The notes beneath the pieces are model-generated. The model saw only the letters and a list, made by a program, of their open reading frames with translations, ran no database searches and was not told where the DNA came from. From Stercorarius parasiticus (Eukaryota > Chordata > Aves > Charadriiformes > Stercorariidae), in assembly GCA_013396915.1 (NCBI GenBank), contig VWZL01000054.1, positions 241,167 to 305,166 of the forward strand: a stretch of 64,000 bases of DNA, written 5' to 3'. A program made the position numbers and the translations under genes. Numbering within the stretch: position 1 is the first letter of the stretch; every line of letters begins with the position of its first letter. Shown here piece after piece: positions 48,601 to 62,600 of the stretch.

Positions 48601-51600
48601 GAAAGAAACTTATTTCATTCTGCATTGTTGTTGATGCAGAATGTTATTTTTCAGAAATAATTTATTCAAAATTCAGTAATAGAGAACAAGTAATAAAGCT
48701 ATAAGTAGCTTTTCCCTCATTTTCTGTGAGTATCAAAGGATGGAGGAAAGAAAAGTTACGCTTGAACCCTGATGACCCTTCCTGAGTTCAGTAAACACAG
48801 AACATTAAAACTGCTCTTAACGAACATGTGCATGTGTGTGTTTACTGATTGCACTGGGGAGATAAATAGCTTTCACTTAGAAATATGCTTCACATTAAAC
48901 GCATGTGCTAGGAAGAAGTGTTATCTAGAAAGTGCCATTCTCACTGTACTAGAAAAGGTTTTACAAGTTTGAAATTCAGTGTCACAGGGTTTTTTCTGTT
49001 TGTTTGTTTTAAAGAAAACCACTGGCAAATTTGCACTGGCAAACCAGAAAATAAACCAGAATACTTTTCGTATTTATGCTGTTTTCTTCCTTTTTAAGGC
49101 AAAACTTTTGCGTTGTGCTTGAAAATTGTAGTTGTTACTGAAGAGATGGGGTTACAAGAGCTGTCGCATTAAGCTGGGTAGTAACTAATGAGCCCAAACC
49201 AATAAGAGCATATTGCTGTCTTTCAGCCTCATTGTTTTACCATGTTACATGCATTTCCCTGTATGTCCATGCCTGTTGTACCTGTCTACCTTTCAAGTGG
49301 CAATTATTTTTTGGGACAGGCCTGCAGTACCAGCAGAGGCATGACTGAGACTGTGTATGTGCTTTGCTGCTTAGGCACTAAGCCTGGTGGGAACAGGGCT
49401 GCATGGCCTTCAGCTCTTCAGCAAGAGCTCTGCATCTTGAAGTAGGCATGCAGAGTTTCAGATGTCTATTTGGGTACTAACTGCTATTGTAACACTAATA
49501 TTAGTAACAGAAACGCCTTTACAAAGCGTCCCCCGGACTAACTCTAACTACTCTGAACAGCCAGAGCTGCACTAACAGCATCTACACCAGGCACGTTCAG
49601 GACACTCGTGGGGAGAATCTCTGAAATACAACTTTAAGCAATTTTTAAGTGAGCTAACACAGGGGAATATCTTTGACAAATGTGATTTACTGCCAAAATA
49701 TTATTCCTACTGTTGATCAGTATTGCTGATTTATGAACAGGTGCTCAGACTTACATTCCAAATTTCTGATTTATAGACCATGTGACTTGCAGGACAAGCA
49801 ACTGATTTATTATAGTGAAGCTGTATTACAGTTATGTGAGTGTTGCTATTATAAACTCCTGGTTTCAGGGATTTATCACTTGCCTATAAAAATTGCTCTA
49901 ATTGAAACTGTTTTCTCTCAATTGCCTGGCCATATTTAAAGGCCTGAGAAAGCCAGAAGAATGATTTCAGTGTGGGTCTAATTCTACACATGGGATTAAG
50001 AATATTTTGAGTTTTAAAATGGTTAAGATACGATATTCCAGAAGATTCATGCTTCTCCTGCAGTTGTTTCTCCAGAGACCCAGTGATTACCCTACACCAA
50101 AGGCCAGCAAGTGTTTTTTATTCATGAGTATCTTTATGGATTCTCTACAAATGCAGCTTTAACCAACCCTGATAAGTGCTTAGTTTGCATAAAAAGCCAC
50201 ACAATCATTGTCTTGAACTTGAACTTTCAGCCTGTTGCATGTGTGCTTCCATTTCTCTCCAGAAATCCATCTGTGCTCCAGAAGTTTCATGAGGCAGCTC
50301 CGAGGTGGTGGCATTGGGCAGTCACCCGTGTCCTCCCAGGCCCTTGTCAAAAATCTGGACAGCATATAGCAGTGAGCATGATTCTGTGTGTAATTTTTAA
50401 GGGAGCATCTGGCTTTATCTTTTATGTCACTATGGTTGTAATTCTGGCAATTAATTATCGTATTTGAAATGTAATCTTAGATACCAGGCTCTCTGGCCAA
50501 ACTGATGAAAAAAGGTTGCAGTGCTGTTTGTAGAGACAAAAAAAACCCCAGACCTTCCTTCTGCTCCTGTCTTAGCCCCAAGAGTAATTGTAAGAAGGTG
50601 GTAAAAGTCTTGCACGGGGCAAAGATGAGAATATATTGAACTGTCTCCTAGAAAATGTATCGCTCCCTCTTTAATTTGTCTTAGTGGTTTGGCAAGGGTA
50701 AAGGTGGGGCGAAGTCATTTGATGAACATAGAAGAACGTTAAATGGCCCACATATAAAAGAGGTTTAATAAAGCTTGTTGTTTGCTTATGTATTGGTGAA
50801 GGTAGAGAATATCTTACTGAAAAGGTTGAGGAAGAACAGTAGGAATTTTTCTTTAAGCTAGTGAGTGAGTTAAATTCATTTCTCGGATTTTGTGGTGGCA
50901 GTTCCTGAGATGAAGATCAAGACAAAGACATTAAAACAATTATTTCTCTTGTGAATTTTGCATGCCCGCTTGCTGGAGGCAGTGAGGCCAACAGATTGCT
51001 TCAGGTAACATTAATGCACCCAACAACACATTTGTTCTTGGCGGGGCAGGCAGAGAATAGGTGCCATGTTGCCATAGGAGGTTCAGGAGGATGACGTTTT
51101 TGTTGTTGAAATCATTAACCCATTAAAATGAATTAACTGATTCAAGCACGTTGGGAAGACTTTAGCTCAATTCTCAAAAAATGCCCCAAAAGAGTCCCAA
51201 ATACTAGGATTTATCATAAAATGATTAAAAAAATAACATGGAGAACATTATTAACCTCTTTTGTAAATCTGTGGGGTACTTGCATTTGGAATACTTCATG
51301 TACCTCTGTTGCTTGCCATTTAAAAAAGAGCATAGTATAATGAAAGCAGCAGAGAAAGCTGAAATTGGTGTTCCGGTGTGTGGCAAGGCTTCCATACGAG
51401 GGCTGATGATACACACCAAGATGCTTCAGACAGGAGAAAGGATGGCTAAGACACACAACAGAGGTCTCTAACTCATGCATCGCATAGAGAAGACCTCTTG
51501 GGAATGACATCCGTTGTCTCTTTTCAGACAAGAAGTAGGGCAAGTCAGCTGAAATTAGGAGGTGCCAGGCTCAGGAGAAAGAAAAGAGTGTGCTCAAACC

Positions 51601-54600
51601 GGGGAACTCTGCCACAAGAACATGATGAAAGTTTACATGGGTCAAAAATGGTATACACAAACACAGAAAAATCTATTCAGAGATAACTAATATCTTCTGG
51701 CTCAAAAACTCCTTGTCCTGCAATTCCCTGGAGGTTGGGAGACCTGTTTTAGAGAAATGTCACTGCATACTCACCTTGTTCTGCATCCACAGTGTCACAT
51801 AATAGTCTGTATCCACAGTTTGTCCCTGCTGAGGAGAGAACAGAGGAACTTGCAGTCTGACTCAGTGCTTACATTACAGCCCTTAGTGTGCTTTAATGGG
51901 ATCAACACATGCGCTAGCAAAGCAGTGAGAAGGCTGAATTGACTAGCGGAAATTTTTGTTACTTTTCTATCTTTTTCAGTGGTTGAGTATTTATTTTGCG
52001 TGGTTTTACAGTTTCTTTGTAATTGAGATGGACTTTTAGGATTAAAAGCTTGCTGCAATATCAGGGATTTTTGTGTTTGTTCTGTTTTTTAAATCCCAAA
52101 CAATTCTGCTTTCTCAAAAAGCTTTTTTCAGAAGTTACTGGCTATCCCTTCAAATCCCAAAATGGAAACTGTATTGTGAGGGTGACTCGGGAACTCTTAG
52201 AGAAAGATTGGTGTTGACACTTGACTTGGCTGATTTCTTGTGCATAGGAGTGAATGAGATTGCTTTTGCATCTAAACAAAGAAAAGCCATGCTCGTTTGG
52301 TTTTGGCATCCAAAGCATTTAAAGCAGTTAGGAAAAAAGGCAAAACTTTCAAGTTGTTTTCACTACAATTCTTTGAGATTTGGGAGTATCGAAACTAAGT
52401 TCACCGTTCTCTGATGCTGCCGTGGTATGAAAAAGCACGCTTGGGTTTCTTTACCTGTTTCTTCCATCTGTAGAGCACATATGGTTATAGTTAGCTCACT
52501 TACAGTGACTGTTCTAGTATTTAATTACTTGGTAAATAATGAGCTGTTTGTGGATCCAAGTCTTAAACAGAAAGAAATTAATGCTATTTCTTATTGGTTG
52601 TAAGACTGTTGCCTAGAGTGAGTACCGGGGCCTCATGTACGTCTGACAGAGGCCGATTCAGTAGTCAAGTAACTGTCAAGCCGAGTTACAATAGCAGATT
52701 CTTCCTTTTATCCATACAAAACAATGTAGTTTCCTCAGAATTCCTCATTCTATGCGGGGATTGGTTTGTAGCTACTTTCTATCATCTAGACAGAACCTGA
52801 ATGTGTCTTACCTAGTCTTTTTTTGTGGGGGTTTAATGTCACTTTCTAAAGGATACTTAATAACGGGTACTTTGTGCCAGAACGTATTTGATGCTATAGA
52901 CATGTCACTCTAAAAAAGTGTTTGCTGTCATGTTAAGAGTCAATCAAGGAGGCTGGAATGATGATTGCAAGATGTAGTGAAATCAATGCAGAGAAATTTT
53001 GTTTCATACTTCATTTAGATTGATCACAATGTGCTTCACTGAATCCTGTTCTTTGATGCAGAACGGTCTTTCACCAGAACTTGCCAATGAGGCAGACAAA
53101 TAACTTGAAAATGTGTGGATTTGGTAATCTTTTTTTCATTTAATGATTTGCATAGAAATCATTTGGAATGACTCTTCTGAGCTGTTGCTTTGCAGTGTGG
53201 GTAGGGTTTTCAGCAATCTTTGCCAGAGCACAATCTAACCAGCACTTTCTAAAGTGCTTTCTGAAAGACTGATTTCTGTACTCAAAGCAATACCAGTCAT
53301 GACATAAACCCCTGGATAAAGCTCAGAAATCCAGAGCTTTCTCATTCTATTTTAGTCATGAAAAATGCTATTCTTTATCGTTTATAGCAGAGGTCACAAG
53401 AATGACAGATGTAGTAAAGTCTCTTAATAAAGAATCAAGTACGTATAAACTCTTTGACATCTCTTTTATTTTTGATTAGATGTCCATATTGTAATAAAGT
53501 ACCAGCTTGGGTTATGTCAACCAATTAAAGCCCAGATTCTGACTGACTTTGAACCCATTTGTTAGTAACATCAAAATTCTTTTTTTTTTAATCAAAAGAA
53601 AGTCACATCTGCAGAAAGGTGAGTTAGAAGAATATTCTATAACCGTTTAAAAGTTAATCATTATTCTAAATCATTGACTTTCCACTTCACTTCATACAGG
53701 TTATAACCCCCCCTTTTTCTGATTCCTTTTGTAGTTCTCAGAGTCCCTGAACATGCATATAGCAGGGTTACTGAAAAAGGATTGTACTACTTTATTAGAA
53801 GTTCTAGTTAATTGTCAAAAGATACCTAATTTAAGCACTGTCATTATTACTTTTCTGTGTGCTTTAAGAATTTGTTACTAACAAGGTAGGTGGAATGGTA
53901 CTGGAAATCCAATTTTTTTTCCCGTCCAACTATTATTAAAAAATCCCTCTTAAAGTATGCTATAATCCATTGCAAATTGATTGTAATTTATATTTGGCTA
54001 TTTGCAAATCCACCATAAGTGAAATTTGGTTTTTGATTTATAATACTCTAATGATGTTTATTCCACTAATCACACTATGCCACTAATTGGAGTGATTTTA
54101 GATTTGATAATAAATTGTTAATCCCATAGCAGACCGTGTTTGATAAGGCATCTCTGCCAGTATATTAAGGGGATTATTTTCCTTAACCACAAATCATTGG
54201 AATCCCAAGATAAGCTGTCTTTAGCAGAAGCAATGAAGTCGAGTTTCTCAGCTGTTGATGGTGGAGCAAAGACCCAGTGGAAAGCCACAGGGAAACTATA
54301 GAATAATATTTTTTTTCTTGTAATTGTGTAGCTATCCATGCAGGCCAAAAATGTTTCAAAGGCCTGCTCTGTTTGATGGAGATAAGTAATGGTTTCAAAT
54401 TCTTGTATTTATAGGTTTTGCAGCTACTTTTTAATCAGCGATCCATAGCTAAGTCTGTGTTTTATTAAAACAGAGAAGAAACAAAATATATTATATCCGT
54501 ACCAAATACGAAAAGTTCCTACAAAGATCTAGAGAACTTAAAGATCACCAATACAGGTTTTGTTATGAGCATACATTACATACATAATTTTTTATGGTAT

Positions 54601-54908
54601 AGTATGTTACATGAACCAATTTTTCGTGCAAGAAACCTTCTTTGTAAGTAAATTTGGTGCAGTTTTGTAACATTTGAGACTAGTTGTCATGGAAACGCAA
54701 AGCTCAGTGATGTTTTTCAATAGTGCTGATTGGTTAGAAAAAATATTTTGACACCATGTTATTTTCATCTTGAAAACTTTGTTAAAAAACATCTGAACAT
54801 TGTTGTGTAAAGTCAAGAGCATAACACAGGAGAGGCAGTCATTTAACGTAGCTGTCATGATAATATATTACCTTCTTACTACAATTTTTAAAATGGATTA
54901 TTGTTGCT
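45649..54908. other. Long unique noncoding stretch
   Basis: More than 9 kb with no recognisable gene or retroposon. Landmarks are a G8 run at 47903-47910, T runs at about 47648-47660 and 48271-48280, a (TTTG)n trace near 49001-49010, and an AT-rich unique block at 53930-54120 (separate entry). The longest open frame (50111-50467, plus, 118 codons) has no recognisable domain. Confidence 0.5.
53930..54120. other. AT-rich unique block, possible conserved noncoding element
   Basis: The block combines several non-repetitive motifs of the kind bound by homeodomain, POU and forkhead factors: ATTGCAAATTGATTGTAATT, CACTAATCACACTATGCCAC and GATTTGATAATAAATTG. It has no repeat signature and no coding frame. 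Whether it is conserved cannot be judged here. Confidence 0.2.
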
Positions 54909-55166
54909 ATGGCATCAGATACAGGAAACCCCACCATGACTGCTGGAGTACTTCCAGCAAAACAGCGGAGCTTGCTTATTTTGATTGAAGAACTATTTTA
55001 CATATCTCCCACTTCTTCTATCTGGCATTTCATGTTGCGTTCATCTTCCATGCGCCACGTTAGAATAGAGCTACTGCAAAGATACTCTTTCAGTTTAATT
55101 TTTTATCCAACAATTTCTAATGTGATCCTTCACACTGTTTTCCTCCAGTTGCTTAGTAGAGATCTG
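54909..55166 (+). other. Candidate first coding exon: good Kozak start and strong donor (unproven)
   Basis: ATG at 54909 has G at -3 and G at +4. The frame then runs open for exactly 86 codons to CTG|GTAAGTATG (GT at 55167-55168), a near-perfect 5' splice-site match, leaving phase 0. The first 20 residues (MASDTGNPTMTAGVLPAKQR) look like a soluble N-terminus. The rest is hydrophobic and compositionally closer to random AT-rich DNA. No CpG island or TATA box is visible upstream, and the protein is not recognised. Chance juxtaposition is the main alternative. Confidence 0.12.
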
Positions 55167-55673
55167 GTAAGTATGTTAAAATGACTGAATTTAACCTCTT
55201 TCTTTTCAAAATGCAGTGAGGCCATATAGCACGTCGGGCTTGCTGCGTCTGTGTCCTTACAGATCTTTCCCTGTTTTGTCCCTCAGCATTTTGTAGTTGA
55301 TATAAATGACTGGAACTCCACTGACCTAATAAAATCTTTTTGAATTAAAGTAGGTAGAAATTGTGCTGAGATTTATAGAGCTTGAAATTTGACTGTGGTC
55401 CATTGAAGCCCAGGTACTTATTACATGCCCTTTTTTTTTTTTTTTTTTGAGAAATGGAGTATAAATATCTGGAAATTGGTAAGAGCGTGGCTAGAGCTTG
55501 CTATTGTCTCTAGAGAAGTGAGCTAAAACAATTCCTATTCTAACCCTGCAGGCTATAATCACCAGGCTAAAAGCAGTAATACAGAAGTTAGCTATGAGAT
55601 TAGTTTTATTTGCTTTTGAGATTTTGATGTAATCATTTGGTAATGCGGTATTTTCTGTGGTCAATCAGCCTTA
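55167..55673. other. Noncoding DNA with T18 run
   Basis: No gene seen. A run of 18 T lies at 55431-55448. Confidence 0.5.
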
Positions 55674-55757
55674 TTCCCATTCTCCAATGGGAGGGCTGAA
55701 GCGCAGAGAAATGAGCTATCAGGTGATGGTTGTGTGGCAGAGCTTAGACAGGAGGTA
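55674..55757 (-). repeat. Ancient MIR/CORE-like retroposon remnant, minus strand
   Basis: Read on the plus strand, CCAATGGGAGGGCTGAAGCG with CAGAGAAATGAG and TTGTGTGGCAGAGCTTAGAC correspond to the complement of the same family (antisense consensus: CCATTTTACAGATGGGGAAACTGAGGCACAGAGA...CACACAG..AGTGGCAGAGC). The two blocks are in order with a plausible gap. The remnant is diverged and short. Confidence 0.5.
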
Positions 55758-58700
55758 AGGTGGCTGCTGTCCCATGCTGTGGCCTTACCTGCAGGATCAG
55801 AAGGACTGGCCTCTGAAGGGCACTGCAACTATACGAGGGTCACGGAACGAGGTCCAGTTCTCTAAAGCCTTGTCCTTTTCAGCAGAAGTACCATCACACT
55901 GGAAGTGAAACCCACTCCTGCGTTGTACTGAAATCACTTTCTATATCTGGAAGGTGCCCTTTGTGGCCTATTTTACAATGATTACATTGCATAATTGTTT
56001 TAGACTTCTGGATTCTTTCAGAGATGTAGCACAGGGTAGATTCTATTTTCTTAATCACATATAGTCCATGGAGATATGTCTTTAGGTGCAAAGACCTTTA
56101 CTCAGAAGTTTGTTAGTATATTGGCTGTGAGAAAAGAGAAGGTGAAATATTAGACACAATTTTGTACTTTCACAATATCCTCGTTAGCCATAAGAAATAC
56201 TTCATCCTTTTATTTAAGAATTTCCCATGTAGAGGAAGAAAGAGCAGTGTTCAGGGCGTGTTTCATTATTTGTAAAAACTAAAATACTTGACCTGTTGTT
56301 GCTGTACAAGCACAGCTGAAGTTGGCCGAGGTTGTCTAATACGATGTGGAAATGATGTTATTAACCCTTCAATCTAAGTTCTTCACCGGCACTTCACCCG
56401 TGACACGTTATTAATGTACTGTCTTGTAATGTAAAATATTGCCAAGTTTGGAAACTGTGTTCCTTCAGATGAGTTCTTTTGAGGTTTTCTTCTGATCTTT
56501 ATGTGATTTCTGTCATGCTCTGATATATAATTATATGACTAACGTCTTTGAAACTTCAAGCATTTGGCTTACTGTTAAATTTGCACAATGAAGAAGCAAA
56601 AGAAATGCAGAAGATGAAATAAAAGCTCAAAGTAGATCTGAGTCCAGCTTAATAATATATTTGTTTATTATTGTGCACTATTCCGAAGACCCAAAAGTAA
56701 AACTTAAAAAAAAAATAATGGACCGAGTTGGGTTAGAAATAGTGTATCAGCCAAGTTATCTAGGAAAGAATACGAGGAAATCGTTTGATCATTTTGCCCA
56801 GCAAGCTTTCTTTAGCTGTACTTTAGTACACTTGGATTTCAATTCATCCCTCATGTAAGCAGCTGAAAATAGATTTGATTTTAGGGTTGTGTACCAGCTT
56901 ACATCATGACTGCGCTTTGTCTCATGGGTAAACTTTAGGCATTAGGAAAGATTGTGTATAGTAGATTGTGCTGTCTGCTAGAGACAGAAGACTTCAGCAT
57001 CAGTGACTTCTTCACAGTGAAATAGTTTTAATGAATGTACGTATGGAAAATACAGTAAGGAAGACTAAAGTATTCAAGATACACAAGACAACCTCTAAAT
57101 AGCAGCAGCCCAGATAAAGGTTCACAACTGAGGCTTCACCAGCAAGTACTGTTGTCTCAGCTCTCACCTCCCAGGTTGTCTCTTTTACCTATATTTGTTT
57201 TTCATATACAGAATATTTGACAGGACAAGAAAGTAATAAATATTTCCTCTATTAACATACTGTAAGATGATAAAAAGAAATTTCATGAAAAATTCGATAT
57301 TTGCTAATCTTTGAAAGGGGTCAAACTACTAACAAAAACAACAGACCTTTAAATGATTTTAATAGTAAAGAATATTTGGATGCCTAAGTCATATTTTTTT
57401 TCTTTTACAGTATTAAATTAGAAAAAAATATCCAGGCCTTTTGTGAAACAATTAACTAAAAAAATTTCTTAAGGCTTTTTTGTCCTGGATATTATGGTCA
57501 TAATAGTAATACTTGTTTGCAAACTCTTAGCAGTTTTATGTAGAAATGTTCCAGGACTTAATCACCTGTTACCTATAAAATGTGTTAGAGAAATAATGTA
57601 TGCTACAACAGCATGAATATCTGTGTCTCCAAACTCATGTCATTAAAGAAAATTAAAAAACAGTTCACGCAATAAAGGTTGAATGAGTACTAAGGAAATA
57701 GTTTACTTCTAGTGAGACTTAGGAGGCTTGACAACATGTTTGATGAGTCAGTAAATGGTTGGAAGTTAGGGAGGTAATGTGTTGTATGGAAGAGGAATGC
57801 AAGCGGGAAGGAGGGAGGGAGGACCGATTCTGGATGTCTGGGAAGCTGAGAGCACTTCTGATGGAGCAGTACTCTTGGGAAACAGGCAATGCCCAAAGCG
57901 GAGGAAACACTCGATTTCTTTTCTTGAGGAAGCATAAAACACATATAAATAGTAGTGTATTGCCTTCAATACTAAACCATCTGGAGAACATATCTCTCAC
58001 AGGAACTCTAGTCATTTATGGAATGCTTGACTTTATGCCTTTTTGGCTTCATTTTTATTGTTTCCTCCTTGTCTTTACTGTGGGGTTTGCTTGTTGGGTT
58101 TTTTTCTTTTTTTTTTTTCCTTGAAGTTTGTAATCTGCTCTGAATTACAGAGAATTTTCTGGAAACAGGAAAATCTCAATAGTACCAAGGAGGCTGCTTC
58201 TAAAAAACATCTGTGTGAGAAAAGTCAATGGTACAGTTTGCAGGAAACGGACTTTGAATTATGTTTTCTCTAGCATTTTAGAAGATGTGGAAAATGAAAT
58301 TAAATTATTGTTGTCAGCTGTTAAGGTTTTAAAATGTTGTTTTAAAAATGTGTACAATCCTAAAATTAATTTTGGTATAGTTCAGTATGTAACAGGGAAA
58401 AAATAGGAAGTGACACGCTGCATAGAAATAGCGGGTGCAGACTTACATTTCTGTAACTACAATTAAATTCAGGTTTTGGTGTTCACAGAAAGCAGCTCAC
58501 CACGTTAAAAAACAGAAAAATATAAATGCTTTTAAAAAGCATTATCGAATGAATTAAATCTCCACAAAGGGAACCATTTCTTGTATAAATGTGATTTCTT
58601 CTAGGAATACCACAGTGTCTCAGTTATTTCCCATCTTGAATCTCAAATTTAGGGCAACATTACCTGGTAAACCCCATATTTAATAGTGTGGGCTGAATCT

Positions 58701-59081
58701 TTACTTTATATTATCCATTGAAGTCAGTGGAGTGGGGACTTTTGTTGGCTGAAGTTCTAACCTTGTTGGGGGGGGGCGGTGGGTATTTTGTTTTACAACC
58801 TACTGCAAAGACTTTGGTATTGAGAATTAGAAGTGCAGAAAGCTTGTTAAACTTAGCTTGAGTTCAGAATGTAGATATTTTTCAAAGTTTCATGCTGTAG
58901 AGGCTTAACTGACAGTTTTGACGGTCCCAGATGTCATTATGGCAAACTGCATGGATATGAGTAATTTTTTCTGCTACACTGTATTTGGCTAATTCCCTTT
59001 CTCACTATTTTTTGTGATTAAGGCTCAGCAATTAAAATCCACAACCATGCTTTTCTGTGTGGTTTCCTATTCCCTTAAAGT

Positions 59082-59115
59082 AAAAAAACCCAAACAAACA
59101 AACAACAAAAAAAAA
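59082..59115. repeat. (AAAC)n / A-rich simple repeat
   Basis: AAAAAAACCCAAACAAACAA followed by ACAACAAAAAAAAA. It is an A-rich low-complexity tract, possibly a decayed poly(A), but no retroposon body is legible upstream. Confidence 0.8.
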
Positions 59116-59653
59116 TGAAATTCTCATCATAACAATTGACAATAACAGTGTAATTAGAACTTGGTGCTATAATTGCAAGGTATATTAGGACTGCACTTGA
59201 TGGCATCATATTATTACTTTGCACACACAAAAGCTAGAATACCAAGCCAATAAGCTGAAATAGTGGTTCTGCCAAAGCTCTGAAGGTTCAACCTGTGTCA
59301 CCAAAGTTTCATATTGCCAAAGAAACAATAGTTGTGTGGGATTCCCACACTGACGAGTTCATATGTGCAAAGATCAGAATTAGTGCAGAAGAATTGTCTT
59401 ATTTTGATTGTTAGGCTTGGACTCAGCAGATTTGAGTCGAGTTGGGATGTTTGGGTACAGAACATCGCAGGTGCCTTCAGGCAGTTTGCTTTGGGTATTT
59501 TTAGCGTGTAGTGCTGCTATCCCTGAGCTTGCATAGAGAACTGGAAGCCTTGGGAGGTATAGTTTAGCAGCTTGGGTACAGTGATGGACTACTTTCTCTA
59601 CTGTTTTTGTGACTGGAGCTAATGTGGTTTTATCCCTCAAGAGGAGTACGTAC

Positions 59654-59695
59654 TTTCTGTGTGCTTCATTTTAATACCTGTAAATTGGGGAATAT
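59654..59695 (+). repeat. Possible MIR/CORE-like trace
   Basis: TTTCTGTGTGCTTCATTTTA and ACCTGTAAATTGGGGAATA resemble the CTCTGTGCCTCAGTTTCC..CATCTGTAAAATGGGGATAA core of the family seen at 3961 and 43964. Only this core is recognisable, so chance similarity is possible. Confidence 0.3.
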
Positions 59696-62600
59696 TTGAA
59701 TATTTGAAGCGTTAGACGTACCATAGTTTAATCTGCATACCACATCAAAGATGTAAGTGGTCTCAGACTGAGCATTGAATAATATATGCTGTGAGGTCCC
59801 TATCACATACGAAAAAATTCATTACCAGTTGATAATCTTGCACAGTATAAACAATCCAAGTTAGAGGCTTTTATTTCTCAAGTTAAAAATCTTATTTAGG
59901 TACGGATAAAAATGAATACTGGCCACAGGGGTGAATGAGTTATCTGGGTGATATAAATGCACAAATACAATCATCAGGTATATTAGCAGTACTGAAGAGT
60001 CTACTGTTTTGTGTAGTTGCTCTTTCTTTTACTGAGATGATAAGTAAGAAAAAAACGTACATAAAAAAGACATATCTCTCATAAAGCTTTTAACATTTTT
60101 ATGTTATTCCGTATCTGAATTGGTTTTTCAGAAGCAGTGCTCTAAAATGAAAGACATAGAGTGGTGTTGGGTTGCTACTTTGGCATCTCAGATTGACCGT
60201 TCTGTCTCTGGGGCTCAGCAAAGGCAGCCTGTGACATTTGGAAGTTATCTGTCCAGGGAAAGAAAAAACCTGGGAGGTTTTAGATTTTTTTTGTTGCTGG
60301 TTTTATTATATCTATACAGTTTCTCCTGGAATTATTTTAGTATTTTACTTTCTATAGGTTGTGCTTGTGACATAATTTCCCTTTCATTGGAAAACACTGA
60401 AGCAAGACCAACCAATACTGCAGTGACCAGAGCATTCATTTGGGGGTGCGTGTGTGTGGGTGTCATCAACTTCAAGTCCCCTGTAGAAATCAAGTACCAT
60501 AGCAACTCCCACCAATGTGTGTTGTCCATTGCAGATGAGTCTCCTGATTTCTAGTGTCTTTATATTCTTGCATATTTTACACCACTGTATCCAAACAAAA
60601 CCCATTAAAATTTTTGCATCTGGCAGTATTTATGATTGTGGATATTTAAACACTGATATCTGTATATTTAGAGTATTAATGAACAGTTCTCAAGTTCAAT
60701 CTACATGGAAAAGTAATTATATGGATCACTGATCAGGGAGTCTCCCTGGCAAAGTTGAAAATTGTCCTGAAAAAGGTGATTTAATCACCAAGCGTTTACA
60801 GTCAACGCAATGCCCTTATACACAGTCTTCCCTAGCGTTGAAAGCTCACGCCTGAGCAAATTCTAGTCCAGATATAAGCAAATTGAAATCTCAGCTATCT
60901 TAGCCAAGGTGATTAGACTTGACAAAATCAGTCACCCAGGGATATTTTAGAGTACTGCCATGGTGGAACTTTGGGAAAGGTTCTTCTACTGAAGACGATT
61001 TGTGAGCTGATGATAGTTAGAAAATTATGTTCTCGGTAGTTGGAACATGAAATGCCAGTTTCCACAAGGAATTATGAGACTATGGGCTGACAACAGCAAA
61101 ATAATTACTGCTGCTTCACCTCTGCTGCAGTCCTGGAATGCATGGTGCGTAGCTGGCATCGTTAAGGGAGAGACAGGTGTCTACAAAAGCTAAAGCTACT
61201 TGTAGAAGATACGGCAGTTATCTTAGTGACAATATTCGCTATCCTCATATTTCTTCTTCCCCAAGTGAAGAGGCAAGGAAGCTTTCAAGAACTTCCTTCT
61301 GTGGCTTTTTGAATACACTACATCTTTTACCATGTATGAATAACTCATATTTTTGGAACACAGTCATTCTATTTTGCATTTTATCCTGTGGAGAGACCTA
61401 AAAAAGTGACTAGAAACAGACAGCATGATTCTCACCTCTCCCTGCTTGCCTTTTACATTTCATTTTAAAATTTCAGCAATCTGCAGCATCAGTGATGAAT
61501 CTTTTTGACTCCACAAACACCATAAAATATCAGGATACTTATACTTGAAACATAGAGGTGATAAGGAGTGCTCTAGGAATACCTCGCAGGGAAAGATGAC
61601 AATTCTTTAAGCAACCTGCTACTCCATCGAGCTGAGCATTGTGTGCAGTTGGATTGCCGAGTCACCTGGCGGTGTTAGCATCCCCATCTAAAGATCCAAA
61701 TCTCTGCTATGATGCCTCTTTACACAGAACTCAATTTGCTGAGCAGACCCCCTTGCTGACACAGCTTTTCACCTCTTAGACAAGAGAATGGAAGCAGCCC
61801 TGGAACATCCCATGAATTATGTATCTCTCTCATGTGTGAGTCATGCTCTGTTCTGGAACCGTGCAGATGGCTGCCAGATCCCTCCCTGGTAAAACAGGAG
61901 ATTCTGTATTGCTTTGCTTCCTGGAGAGTAAAACAAAGCATAACTACAGTGGCAGGCAATCCTGAAATACTGTAAAATTCAGTCTGCTCTGATGCAATAC
62001 ATTTACTTCATCTCTGTATTAACAAGAGAGAGTATATGGGAAGATTTCTGCCTGCTTTAAGCCACTTCATTCTGGCAGATTAGAAAAAAAGGCTTTAATT
62101 ATGATGTCTAGTGGATCTTGATTCAAGCCCTAGCAATCTTCAACCAAAAATTCTATTCTGATTCCCAGATGCAAAGATACATCTTTTCTAGAAAAATTGG
62201 TTATGGTGGGGCAACTGATAGAAGCAGCTTTATTGTGCTGATGGTAGCTTTCAGATTGCACAGAAAGCCTCAAAATACTGCAACGTATATGCAATTACAT
62301 GGAATGCAAAATCCAAATTGATTTGTGCCTCCTTATCACAACAGTCCATCGGAACATAGTAAATGCATTGGAATAATGGAAAATCCGCCTCCTCTTTTCT
62401 GTGCTGTCTCTTTCAGATGTCTGTGCAATGCCAGAGGAATGCTTTTACACTACAGTTGTTTGGTTGGCTTTATGCAAGCAATTTGCAGAGCTCTTTTCAG
62501 ACATCCACCTACTAAGCAGAACCGTTCTGGAAGTAAAGCCAAAAGGAAGAATGTAAAAAATACTTTTTAATCTAAGAGGTTTGAATGTTTTACGTCTTAA

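Noticed and set aside
57690..58124. Overlapping open frames on both strands
   Set aside because: Caused by a purine-rich tract (GGAGGGAGGGAGG on the plus strand) that lacks stops. No peptide similarity.
60120..60554. 144-codon open frame with one hydrophobic segment
   Set aside because: The hydrophobic part comes from a T-rich stretch. The remainder resembles no known protein.
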